Of a stretch of DNA of 64,000 nt, positions 8,344-15,108 are shown in pieces (the first letter of the stretch is position 1; every line of letters begins with the position of its first letter). The translations under genes and the position numbers were made by a program. Source of the stretch: an uncultured Roseibium sp. (lineage in GTDB: Bacteria; Pseudomonadota; Alphaproteobacteria; Rhizobiales; Stappiaceae); NCBI RefSeq assembly GCF_963675985.1, contig NZ_OY780958.1:62001-126000 (forward strand), given 5' to 3'. The notes below the pieces were generated by a model that was given only the letters and a program-made list of their open reading frames with translations, made no database searches and was not told the origin of the DNA.

Positions 8344-8385
8344 GCCAGATCGGGAGTTGAACCCGAACCCCGAAGGGCTACCTCT
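8344..8385 (-). ncRNA. tRNA-like module C (truncated)
   Basis: Read on the minus strand: a GGTAGCCC segment, a short hairpin CCCTTCGGGG, and a tRNA T-arm-like GGGTTCAACTCCC with TTCAA loop. It lacks a recognisable D-arm and anticodon arm. It directly follows module B, and its T-arm is nearly identical to that of B, pointing to duplication and decay of a tRNA-like unit. Confidence 0.45.
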
Positions 8386-8454
8386 TGGAGCGGGAGTTGA
8401 ACCCGCGACCGTCGGATTAAAGGTCCGATGCTCTACCAACTGAGCTATCCGTGT
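8383..8454 (-). ncRNA. tRNA-like module B (degenerate tRNA-Lys form)
   Basis: On the minus strand: D-arm TAGCTCAGTTGGTAGAGC, anticodon arm TCGGA-CCTTTAA-TCCGA, T-arm GCGGG-TTCAACT-CCCGC. These are excellent tRNA features. However, position 33 is C instead of the invariant T, the 5' acceptor strand pairs poorly with the 3' strand, and no CCA is encoded. The TTT triplet would read lysine codons, but this is unlikely to be a translating tRNA. It is flanked without gaps by modules A and C. Confidence 0.65.
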
Positions 8455-8524
8455 TCACATGACAGGAGTCGAACCTGCTTTCTCCGGGGGAAGACCCGGC
8501 GCTATACCGATGAGCTTCATGTGA
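8455..8524 (-). ncRNA. tRNA-like module A
   Basis: A 70-nt unit on the minus strand. The acceptor arms TCACATG and CATGTGA pair perfectly over 7 bases, there is a short D-arm (GCT/AGC), an anticodon-like arm CCGGG-TCTTCC-CCCGG with a 6-base loop instead of 7, and a good T-arm GCAGG-TTCGACT-CCTGT. Position 8 is A, not T, and no CCA follows. It folds as a tRNA mimic but breaks several invariant positions. It is the first of three units in the same orientation. Confidence 0.6.
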
Positions 8525-8688
8525 CGTTGTCCGATCCCGAGGCAGTGTCCGTACATGAAAGGGCAGGGCCCGATCACGCGGGAGGCCGTAAAATGGCCAA
8601 ACCGTTGACATCCGCACCGGTGCGGCGACCGGGAGGCGTGACATAAGGGAAAGGCCCCCGGATCCGCAAGAGGGATATTGGAAAATTT

Positions 8689-8704
8689 TGCAAGGGTTCA
8701 TCCT
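8689..8704 (-). promoter_or_regulatory. Candidate sigma-54 (-24/-12) promoter for the tRNA-like/slipin transcript
   Basis: On the minus strand AAGGATGAACCCTTGCA contains GG, exactly ten bases, then GC, with TTGCA at the -12 side. This fits the invariant part of the sigma-54 consensus TGGCAC-N5-TTGC. It points toward tRNA-like module A, with a predicted start near 8678. The -24 side is only partly conserved (AGGATG against TGGCAC). No activator gene is nearby in the window. Confidence 0.55.
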
Positions 8705-8707
8705 TGT

Positions 8708-8723
8708 GTTGCATTTGAGCAAC
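8708..8723. promoter_or_regulatory. Palindrome next to the -24 element
   Basis: GTTGC at 8708-8712 and GCAAC at 8719-8723 around ATTTGA. It starts five bases beyond the -24 GG of the sigma-54-like promoter. It may bind a regulator, but it is closer than the usual enhancer-binding-protein sites (about 80-150 bases upstream), so an activator site might instead lie within 8725-8865. Confidence 0.4.
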
Positions 8724-8865
8724 TTCAGGTGGCGGATGACGGTGGAGCCGAAAGGGTGGTCAACAGGTGCTAGACGATGGCTAAATCCCGTCTTGCCACT
8801 GCCATCAAGGACAGGCAAACTTCCGGTCCGACTTCTTCTTCTCCGGTCCAATCAGGTCCCTCATC

Positions 8866-9282
8866 ATGTCAAATTCCCAAACCCGCTTTCTGCTGGATAC
8901 CTATTTTGCCGCCTTCAATGCCGGGGACACCGGAAAGATGGAGGAGATGGTCACCGATGACCTGATCCATGACGTCAACCAGGGCGAACGGCGGGTGGGT
9001 AAGGACAAGTTCTGGGCGTTCAATGTGCATATGACCCGCTGCTACAAGGAGCGGCTGTCGGATATCCTGCTGCTCATTTCCGAGGACGGTTCGCGGGCTG
9101 CAGCGGAATTTGTCGTCTCCGGGACCTACCTGGACGACGACGAAGGCCTGCCGGAGGCCAAGGGGCAGACCTACAAGCTTCCCGCCGGCAGCTTTTTTGA
9201 GATCCGCGACGGCAAGATCGCCCGGATCACGACCTACTATAATCTCACGGATTGGATTTCTCAGGTCGAGAAGGCGGGATAA
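8866..9282 (+). CDS. SnoaL-like / NTF2-fold protein (ketosteroid isomerase-related)
   Basis: 138 residues of the NTF2-like cone fold: TRFLLDTYFAAFNAGDTGKM at the N-terminus, a central HDVNQGERRVGKDKFWAF loop, and the closing FFEIRDGKIARITTYYNLTDW strand. Family members include isomerases, hydrolases and binding proteins, so the substrate cannot be named. It is transcribed away from the tRNA-like/slipin locus and seems to be a single-gene unit. The ribosome site before ATG 8866 is weak. Confidence 0.75.
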   Translation: MSNSQTRFLLDTYFAAFNAGDTGKMEEMVTDDLIHDVNQGERRVGKDKFWAFNVHMTRCYKERLSDILLLISEDGSRAAAEFVVSGTYLDDDEGLPEAKGQTYKLPAGSFFEIRDGKIARITTYYNLTDWISQVEKAG

Positions 9283-9327
9283 AAGACGAGGTCCGGGCGA
9301 GGGGCACGGGCATCTTGCGGTGTGCCG

Positions 9328-10002
9328 CTAATGCGGCTCGCATGTCACGGTGCTCGCGGGCGTCGGATTGGCGGGCGCGCCGGGACACCAATCCTCAAAA
9401 TTCCGGATATAGGCGGTTCGCCGCACGGTCTGGCTTATGCCATCAGCCGCGGTGGCGGCCTCTGCACGTTCCGGGAACAGCACCAGCGAACGAAGCCAGC
9501 CGTCCCGCTCCGCCAGGAATGCACCGGGATAGTCCGGTTTGATGCGCGCGATCTCATGAAGGGCGCTGGCTTTGTCCTTGTCCGCTCCGAAAACGACGGC
9601 CCATTGGGTCGTCGCGGTGCCTTGTGACGGGCTGACCGTCACCGTTTGCTCGCTTTGCCGGATGGCGTTGCTGATCTGGCTCGAAACGGTTGTGGCTCCC
9701 TCTGCGGCATTTGTTCGAAGATCCGGCGGCAGAAGATTCTCGAGCCTCTCGATTTCCGCATTGGCGATGGCGAGTTCGTCGACGTTCTTCTGAATGACCT
9801 TTTCCCGCTCGATCACTTCCAGTTTCCAGCCCGCAATGGCCAGTTCCTTGACCTTCAGTCCGGCACGTTCCAGCCGGTTGAAAACGGTTGCGGAAAGTTT
9901 TTCGGGAAAGAAGAAAACGCCGGTGAGGAAGGCGACCAGGAGGACCAGCAGCACGGTCGTTGCCACCGAAGAGATTACCTCCGAATAGTCCTTGATGCGC
10001 AT
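9328..10002 (-). CDS. Membrane-anchored coiled-coil protein of unknown function
   Basis: About 224 residues from ATG 10002, chosen because GGAGGG lies eight bases upstream. Seen: one membrane helix near the N-terminus (about 12-34, ATTVLLVLLVAFLTGVFFF), a helical region of about 40-90 likely to form a coiled coil (VKELAIAGWKLEVIEREKV), a Ser/Thr-rich linker, and a C-terminal alpha/beta stretch (about 135-215) with TTQWAVVFGADKDKASALHE that loosely recalls SPOR-like repeats. I do not recognise a family. Confidence 0.6.
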   Translation of the reverse strand: MRIKDYSEVISSVATTVLLVLLVAFLTGVFFFPEKLSATVFNRLERAGLKVKELAIAGWKLEVIEREKVIQKNVDELAIANAEIERLENLLPPDLRTNAAEGATTVSSQISNAIRQSEQTVTVSPSQGTATTQWAVVFGADKDKASALHEIARIKPDYPGAFLAERDGWLRSLVLFPERAEAATAADGISQTVRRTAYIRNFEDWCPGAPANPTPASTVTCEPH

Positions 10003-10092
10003 TTGGGACCCTCCGCCGTGCATATGCGTGTGCCGGGTCATTATGCACCAAAACCGTGTATTTAAAAATCCTTGCATCCGTTCGGAGCTGGG

Positions 10093-10124
10093 ATATAACT
10101 ATAAAACTAGAAATATAGTTATAT
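10093..10124. promoter_or_regulatory. Long palindromic operator of the arsR operon
   Basis: ATATAACTATA at 10093-10103 and TATAGTTATAT at 10114-10124 form a perfect 11-base inverted repeat with a 10-base spacer, 20 bases before the arsR start. ArsR-family repressors bind AT-rich dyads of this kind that overlap the promoter, so autorepression is likely. Confidence 0.8.
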
Positions 10125-10143
10125 TGGAGCGGGGCGACTTGAA

Positions 10144-10476
10144 ATGGATCTGGAAGAAGCCGCGCAAGGGTTTGCTGCTCTGGGATCGGAATCGCGCCTA
10201 CAGGTGGTGCTCACTCTTGTCAGGGCGGGAAGAAGCGGGCTGACCGTTGGCGACATTCAGGCGCGGACCGGCATGGCCGCGTCGACGCTCGCTCATCATC
10301 TGAAATTTCTGACGTCCGCTGGGCTGATCCAGCAGGAAAAAGCCGGCCGGGCCGTAATCAACCGAGCCGCCTTCGATCATCTGGAAGGGCTTGCCGGCTA
10401 CATCCTGAAAGAATGCTGCGTCGAGGAAAACGGCTGTGCAGCCGCATGCGCCCCTGAGGAGGAGTTCGTATCATGA
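10144..10476 (+). CDS. ArsR-family metalloregulator
   Basis: 110 residues: a winged HTH (about 8-85) with LGSESRLQVVLTLV, the recognition helix region TGMAASTLAHHLKFLTSAGL and a wing. The C-terminal tail has clustered cysteines (ECCVEENGCAAAC), likely the metalloid sensor. It overlaps the permease gene by four bases (ATGA), so the two are one operon. Known: ArsR proteins release DNA on binding arsenite, antimonite or other soft metals. Which ligand applies here is not shown by sequence. Confidence 0.9.
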   Translation: MDLEEAAQGFAALGSESRLQVVLTLVRAGRSGLTVGDIQARTGMAASTLAHHLKFLTSAGLIQQEKAGRAVINRAAFDHLEGLAGYILKECCVEENGCAAACAPEEEFVS

Positions 10477-11552
10477 CCGATATTACGCCGGCTAAATCCT
10501 CCTGTTGTGCGACACCTTCGGGCGATTCCTGCTGTGCGCCCGAATCGTCATCCATCCCGTGGAAGCAGATCCTGCTGACGCCGTGGACGCTGGTCGTGGC
10601 CGTGCCGCTTCTGGTGCTGGTTTTCGATCCGGGCGAGGCCGGTTCCGTGACGCTGTTCGCGATCCGGGCTTTCGTGGGGACGCTTCCATATATCGTTGCT
10701 GCCGTCTTGCTGATCGCCTTGCTGAAGGCGGCTGGTGCGGAAAGCACCATCGGGCGGGTGTTCGAAGGCCGTGAGACCCAGGCCATTGTTCTGGCTGCCC
10801 TGTTCGGCGGTCTGGCGCCGTTCTGTTCCTGCCAGGTGATCCCGTTTATCGCCGGCTTGCTGGCGCTCGGGGCGCCGCTACCGGCGATCATGGCCTTCTG
10901 GCTGTCGTCGCCGTTGATCGATCCGCCGACGCTGCTGATCACCGCTGCCGCGCTTGGCTGGCCGTTCGCCATCGGCAAGGCGGTCTTTGCCGTTGGGCTC
11001 GGTCTCTTCGGCGGCTTCACCGTCAAGGCGCTGGTGAGCGGAGGGCTGTTTTCAAATCCGCTCAAGCCAAGAACCTCGGGCGGTTGCGGCTGCGGGCGGT
11101 CGCCCTTCAAGGGCAAGCCGCTGTGGCGGTTCTGGCAGGAAAAGGACCGCAAGGCCGTCTTCGGCACCGAACTGAGGATCAACGCCCTGTTTCTCGCCAA
11201 GTGGCTGGCGCTTGCCTACGCCCTGGAAGCGGTGCTGGTCACCTATGTGCCGGCGGACCTCATCGCACGGGCCGTTGGTGGTGACGGACTTCTGCCGATC
11301 GTCACGGCCGCGCTGGTCGGCATGCCCGCCTATCTCAACAGCTACGTGGCCCCGCCTCTGCTTTCCGGCCTTGTGGACCAGGGAATGAGCCCGGGTGCGG
11401 CCATGGCCTTCATGATCGCCGGCGCGGTCAGCTCGATCCCGGCGATGGCGGCGGTGTGGTCGCTGGTTCGGCCCGGGGTCTTTGCAAGTTATCTCGGCCT
11501 CGGCCTTGCCGGCGCGGTCGCTTCCGGCGTGATCTTTCAGTTTTTCATTTGA
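10473..11552 (+). CDS. ArsP/DUF318-type permease
   Basis: 359 residues with about eight hydrophobic helices in two repeats. Seen: an N-terminal CC...CC tail (SSCCATPSGDSCCAP), the family signature APFCSCQVIPF in the first repeat, a cytoplasmic loop with GGCGCGRSPF, and VGMPAYLNSYVAPPLL in the second repeat. ArsP-type members export trivalent organoarsenicals; others of the family are less defined. The two cysteine pairs and the CSC motif fit a soft-metal substrate. It sits between arsR and a transglutaminase-like gene. Confidence 0.85.
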   Translation: MTDITPAKSSCCATPSGDSCCAPESSSIPWKQILLTPWTLVVAVPLLVLVFDPGEAGSVTLFAIRAFVGTLPYIVAAVLLIALLKAAGAESTIGRVFEGRETQAIVLAALFGGLAPFCSCQVIPFIAGLLALGAPLPAIMAFWLSSPLIDPPTLLITAAALGWPFAIGKAVFAVGLGLFGGFTVKALVSGGLFSNPLKPRTSGGCGCGRSPFKGKPLWRFWQEKDRKAVFGTELRINALFLAKWLALAYALEAVLVTYVPADLIARAVGGDGLLPIVTAALVGMPAYLNSYVAPPLLSGLVDQGMSPGAAMAFMIAGAVSSIPAMAAVWSLVRPGVFASYLGLGLAGAVASGVIFQFFI

Positions 11553-11562
11553 GGATAATGCG

Positions 11563-12420
11563 ATGCTGACCCATGTCACCGTCACCGTGGCGCCTGAAGA
11601 AACCGGGAGCCGTCAGTTGCTGGCGCCGGTCGGCCTGCCGACGCCCCATCAGGTTCCGGTCCGCTTCGCAGTGGAGGGGGCGGACTTCGAGCTGACCGCG
11701 GAGGCGACGACCGGGCAGATGGCTGCGCTGGTGTCTCTTGAACCCGATGTTCCGATTACATTCTGTTACACCTTTGCCGAGGGAGGCCCCGGCTATCCGG
11801 ATCTCCTGTTCCGTCCGCGTCTTAATCGTTACACGAAGGCAGCCGACGCGCTGGTCCGCGATGCGCGGCTTCTGGCGGATGGTGCTCGTGACGGCCACGC
11901 GGCCATCGAGGCGATCGTCAACGACGTGGCGGAAAAATTCGTCTACGGCCACCCGGACGTGCGTTTCAATGACGGTCTGGATGAAATCCCCTATCTGACC
12001 TGTGGCATCACAGAAGGGTCCTGTGTCGACATCAATACCTATCTGATCGCCTGCCTGCGCGCGGCCGGTTTCGAGGCCGGCTATGTGACCGGCTATTTCT
12101 TCCCCGAGGAAAAGAACGGCTGTTGCGACGATATGCATTGCTGGGTGGTCACCCGACACAATGGTGTGGTTCTGGAGTGGGATATCGCCCATCACCTGAA
12201 AATGGGCAAAGGCCCGATCTGCTGTGGCCTCAATCCCAAGCCCGGCATCCGGGTCGCCATGGCCCATTCCATGGGGCTCGATTTCCCTCAGCTGGGTATT
12301 TCGGGCGCCAAGCTGATTGCTGAACCGAACTGGGTCAATGGCGACGGCACGCTGGCGCCGGCCGCGCTCACTATCCGGATGCGGAAAACGCAGCCGGATG
12401 CAACCGAAGCAGCCGCCTAG
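11563..12420 (+). CDS. Transglutaminase-like cysteine hydrolase
   Basis: 285 residues. An N-terminal beta domain is followed by the papain-like core with the expected triad: Cys in GSCVDINTYLIACLRAAGF, His in DMHCWVV, Asp in LEWDIAHH. Bacterial members cleave or form amide bonds, often as proteases. It starts 10 bases after the permease with its own ribosome site (GAGGATA), so it belongs to the arsR operon. Cysteines at CCDDMHC and ICCGL may bind metal. Its role with a metalloid exporter is unexplained. Confidence 0.8.
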   Translation: MLTHVTVTVAPEETGSRQLLAPVGLPTPHQVPVRFAVEGADFELTAEATTGQMAALVSLEPDVPITFCYTFAEGGPGYPDLLFRPRLNRYTKAADALVRDARLLADGARDGHAAIEAIVNDVAEKFVYGHPDVRFNDGLDEIPYLTCGITEGSCVDINTYLIACLRAAGFEAGYVTGYFFPEEKNGCCDDMHCWVVTRHNGVVLEWDIAHHLKMGKGPICCGLNPKPGIRVAMAHSMGLDFPQLGISGAKLIAEPNWVNGDGTLAPAALTIRMRKTQPDATEAAA

Positions 12421-12433
12421 ATCGCCCGATGCT

Positions 12434-13102
12434 CTAACTTGCCTTGCTCGGCCGCTGCCGGCTGAAGACCATCTTCTGTTTCGCAAGGCGGTCCGAGGGG
12501 CCTATCCAGGCATAGGCCAGGAGGGCAGGCTCGAGATTGGAGACGGTGATCCGGTGGGTGTGTTCCGGCGGATTGAAGATCATCGACCCGGGCGCGTAGA
12601 CGCCCTGATGGTTTTCCGAAACCGCGCCGGACAGGCAGATGTAGCTTTCCGAAATGCCGGCATGAGCATGGGACGGATAGGTGCAGCCAGGGGCAAACAG
12701 GACGAAGCCCAGGATGACCTGATCGGTGAGGACCGGTCCATTGGGGCCGCAGACTTCCGCATAGGCGTAGGTTTTTTCCAGGCCGCGCGGAACCTTCTCG
12801 TAGCCGTATTGCCAGGTCAGATTCTGCTGGATGGATTCGATGGAGCGGATGAAGGGGGCGGTGCGTTCCAGCTTGCCCTCGTCGAGTGCCCGTTTAAGGT
12901 GAACGTTTACCGGCTTGTCCGCCGGGCTATCGAACTGCAACAGCGGATTGGCCTTTACGACCCTGCTGATGGCCTCGCGCACGGCGCGCTGGTGACCACG
13001 GATCCGGTCGCTGCCGCCGGACGACAGAAAACGATAGAGCTCATAGTATTCCTTGAGCAGGTAACCCCAATCCGGCAGATCGGCCAAGCGTCGTTCCAAC
13101 AT
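12434..13102 (-). CDS. dddL: DMSP lyase, DddL-type cupin
   Basis: 222 residues. A helical N-terminal half precedes a C-terminal cupin barrel with TYPSHAHAGISESYICLSG (metal-binding His, His, Glu, Tyr) and a second histidine in NPPEHTHRI. This His/Glu/Tyr pattern and the WQYGYEKVPRGLEKTYAYAE segment match DddL rather than shorter DddQ/DddW. Known reaction: cleavage of dimethylsulfoniopropionate to dimethylsulfide and acrylate. The strong GGGAGG supports the ATG at 13102. It is divergent from a flavin oxidase, and no acrylate-degrading gene is adjacent. Confidence 0.8.
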   Translation of the reverse strand: MLERRLADLPDWGYLLKEYYELYRFLSSGGSDRIRGHQRAVREAISRVVKANPLLQFDSPADKPVNVHLKRALDEGKLERTAPFIRSIESIQQNLTWQYGYEKVPRGLEKTYAYAEVCGPNGPVLTDQVILGFVLFAPGCTYPSHAHAGISESYICLSGAVSENHQGVYAPGSMIFNPPEHTHRITVSNLEPALLAYAWIGPSDRLAKQKMVFSRQRPSKAS

Positions 13103-13290
13103 CGCGCCTCCCAGGCGTTTCTCATATCCGCGAGCGGACAGTCTTCAGGCGTCAAAAAGTCCGCTGCCCGATCATGAGCGATATCCCACACGGGACGGAA
13201 CGGACGGAATAACATTGCGACCTAATGTAGCTTGCGCCCGACATATGGTCAGCTACTGTCGAATTGAAACTCTCCAGAACCGGATTTCAC

Positions 13291-14388
13291 ATGAAAGTCA
13301 TCGTTGTTGGGGCCGGTGTTTCCGGCCTGTCCACCGCCTGGGCGCTTGCCCGGCAGGATGTAGACGTCACGCTCATCGAGCAGGGCCCGATCCCCAATCC
13401 CCTGTCGGCGTCCGGCGACCAGCACCGGATCATCCGCCGTGCCTATGGCGGCCAGGGCGGCTACCAGCGGCGCATCGGTGCGGCCTATGACGCCTGGGAT
13501 CAGATGTGGGAGGATCTCGGCCGGAAGCACCTTGTCGACACAGGCTTTCTGCTTCTGTCGCAGGAGCCGGGAGACGAGGGCGAGGAATACCGGGACGGCC
13601 TGATTGCCGGCGGTTATCCGTTTGAGCAGATGTCCCCGGCAGAAACCGGCGAACGCTTTCCCTTCATCGACGGCGCCACGATCCGCTTCGGCGCCTACAG
13701 CGAGGAAGGCGGGGTGCTTCTCTGCCAGAAGATTGCGTCGGACATGCGCGACTGGCTGATCGCTTTTGGAGTGGATGTGCGCGAAAACGCCAAGGTGGTC
13801 TCTCTCGACGAGACATCGGGCAGCGTGCGGCTTGAAAACGGCGATGAGTTGACCGCCGACCGGGTTGTGGTGACCGCCGGCGCCTGGGTTCTGGGTCTTC
13901 TGCCGGATCTCGCCGCATCTCTGACCACCTACCGGACGGCGGTCGCCTATCTGACGCCGCCGGCGGACCTCAAACCCCATTGGGAAAAGGGACCGGTCAT
14001 TCTGGATGTGGGCGGCAAGGTCGACGGTTATGTGCTGCCGCCGGTGGCCGGAACCGGGCTGAAGGTCGGCGCGGGGTGTCACAAATACCAGACCACCCCG
14101 GATAAGGACCGCGACGCGGTGCCGGGTGAGGGCGTGCGCTTGCGCGACTACTTTTCACCACCGTTCGCGCGGATCGGCGAATATGGCGTGGCCGATGTGG
14201 TCACCTGCGCCTACACCTTCACCGCCGACGAGCATTTCTTTCTGAGCGAGCGGGGCAAGGTGGTTGCCGTTTCAGCTTGTTCGGGGCACGGCTACAAGTT
14301 CGGTGCGGTGGTCGGACAGAAAGTCGCCGCCGGGGTGCTCTCCGGCGACGTGGATGAGGCACGGATCTGGCTGGAGGCGCGGGACTGA
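13291..14388 (+). CDS. Monomeric sarcosine oxidase-like FAD oxidoreductase
   Basis: 365 residues of the DAO family. Seen: the FAD-binding GAGVSGLSTAWALA at the N-terminus, an Arg-rich region SGDQHRIIRRAYGG, and near the C-terminus TCAYTFTADEHFF, whose Cys matches the covalent FAD attachment site of sarcosine and N-methyltryptophan oxidases, followed by SACSGHGYKFGA. Likely activity: oxidation of a secondary or N-methylated amine with peroxide release. ATG at 13291 puts the flavin motif at the very N-terminus, as usual. The upstream TTG at 13264 is unlikely. Confidence 0.85.
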   Translation: MKVIVVGAGVSGLSTAWALARQDVDVTLIEQGPIPNPLSASGDQHRIIRRAYGGQGGYQRRIGAAYDAWDQMWEDLGRKHLVDTGFLLLSQEPGDEGEEYRDGLIAGGYPFEQMSPAETGERFPFIDGATIRFGAYSEEGGVLLCQKIASDMRDWLIAFGVDVRENAKVVSLDETSGSVRLENGDELTADRVVVTAGAWVLGLLPDLAASLTTYRTAVAYLTPPADLKPHWEKGPVILDVGGKVDGYVLPPVAGTGLKVGAGCHKYQTTPDKDRDAVPGEGVRLRDYFSPPFARIGEYGVADVVTCAYTFTADEHFFLSERGKVVAVSACSGHGYKFGAVVGQKVAAGVLSGDVDEARIWLEARD

Positions 14389-14400
14389 CCCGCGCCGGAT

Positions 14401-14430
14401 CGGGTCGAACTCAGGCGGGTCGAACTCAGG
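14401..14430. repeat. Perfect tandem repeat of 15 bases
   Basis: CGGGTCGAACTCAGG occurs twice head to tail (14401-14415 and 14416-14430). The second copy overlaps the cytochrome b561 stop codon, so the repeat lies across the 3' ends of two convergent genes. Confidence 0.9.
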
Positions 14431-14926
14431 CCTTCGACGAAAGCATCCGCTGCATGGTGGCGTCCTTGAGCACGAACTTGTGCCACAGGGCGCCGACGAT
14501 ATGCAGCACGATCAGGACGATGAACACCGGCTTCAGGAGTTCATGGATCTCGCCGGCGGGCCTGATTCGCAGGAACCAGGCGGCAAGGCCGGTCAGGGGG
14601 GCTGCGATCAGGAGAAGGTAGAACAGCCCGTGGATCGTCTTGGCGACCGTTTCCTGAAGCTTGGGGCCGGGAATGAGCGCGGGTGCGCCGTGGGAGAGCC
14701 GCAGGGCGATCCGAGCAACCATCAGCACCAGGATCGCGATCCCGGACCAGATGTGGGCGTTGCCCATGATGAAGGTGATCGTGTCGGGCGTCGTGCCGTC
14801 GCGCAGGGCATGGCCGTAATCGCCCATCGATTCACCGAAAATGAGCTGGAAGAAGACGAGAAGGGCAATGGCCCAGTGCAGGAAAATCTGGGCACGGCTG
14901 TAAGATGCGGGCTGGCTAACGGACAT
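14426..14926 (-). CDS. Cytochrome b561 family protein
   Basis: 166 residues with four membrane helices and histidines suited to ligating two b hemes: FLHWAIALLVFF in helix 1, NAHIWSGIAILVL in helix 2, TIHGLFYLLLIAAP in helix 3 and VLHIVGALWHKFVLKD in helix 4. Known: inner-membrane proteins that pass electrons between quinol and other carriers; the E. coli CybB homologue acts as superoxide:ubiquinone oxidoreductase. It stands alone between convergent and co-oriented neighbours. Confidence 0.9.
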   Translation of the reverse strand: MSVSQPASYSRAQIFLHWAIALLVFFQLIFGESMGDYGHALRDGTTPDTITFIMGNAHIWSGIAILVLMVARIALRLSHGAPALIPGPKLQETVAKTIHGLFYLLLIAAPLTGLAAWFLRIRPAGEIHELLKPVFIVLIVLHIVGALWHKFVLKDATMQRMLSSKA

Positions 14927-15053
14927 GGCTCACCTTCAGACATAAAAATTCATCGGCCGCGACTGTGACGGCGATTCCCAGCTTAGCGACTGGTTCTTTC
15001 ATTGTTTTGGATTTTTTGTCGCAATCTGTAACAGGACGCGCCAACGGGCCATG

Positions 15054-15080
15054 AAAAAAAGCGGGCCCGAAGGCCCGCTT
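15054..15080 (-). terminator. Terminator of the speDE operon
   Basis: On the minus strand GCGGGCC, loop TTCG, GGCCCGC, then seven T (A-run at 15054-15060 on the given strand). It lies about 30 bases after the speE stop. Confidence 0.9.
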
Positions 15081-15108
15081 GATATCCTGAAATCCGCTTC
15101 CCGCGACT

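Noticed and set aside
8383..8454. Functional tRNA-Lys(TTT)
   Set aside because: The D, anticodon and T arms are good, but position 33 is C, the acceptor stem does not pair well and no CCA follows. I list it as tRNA-like instead.
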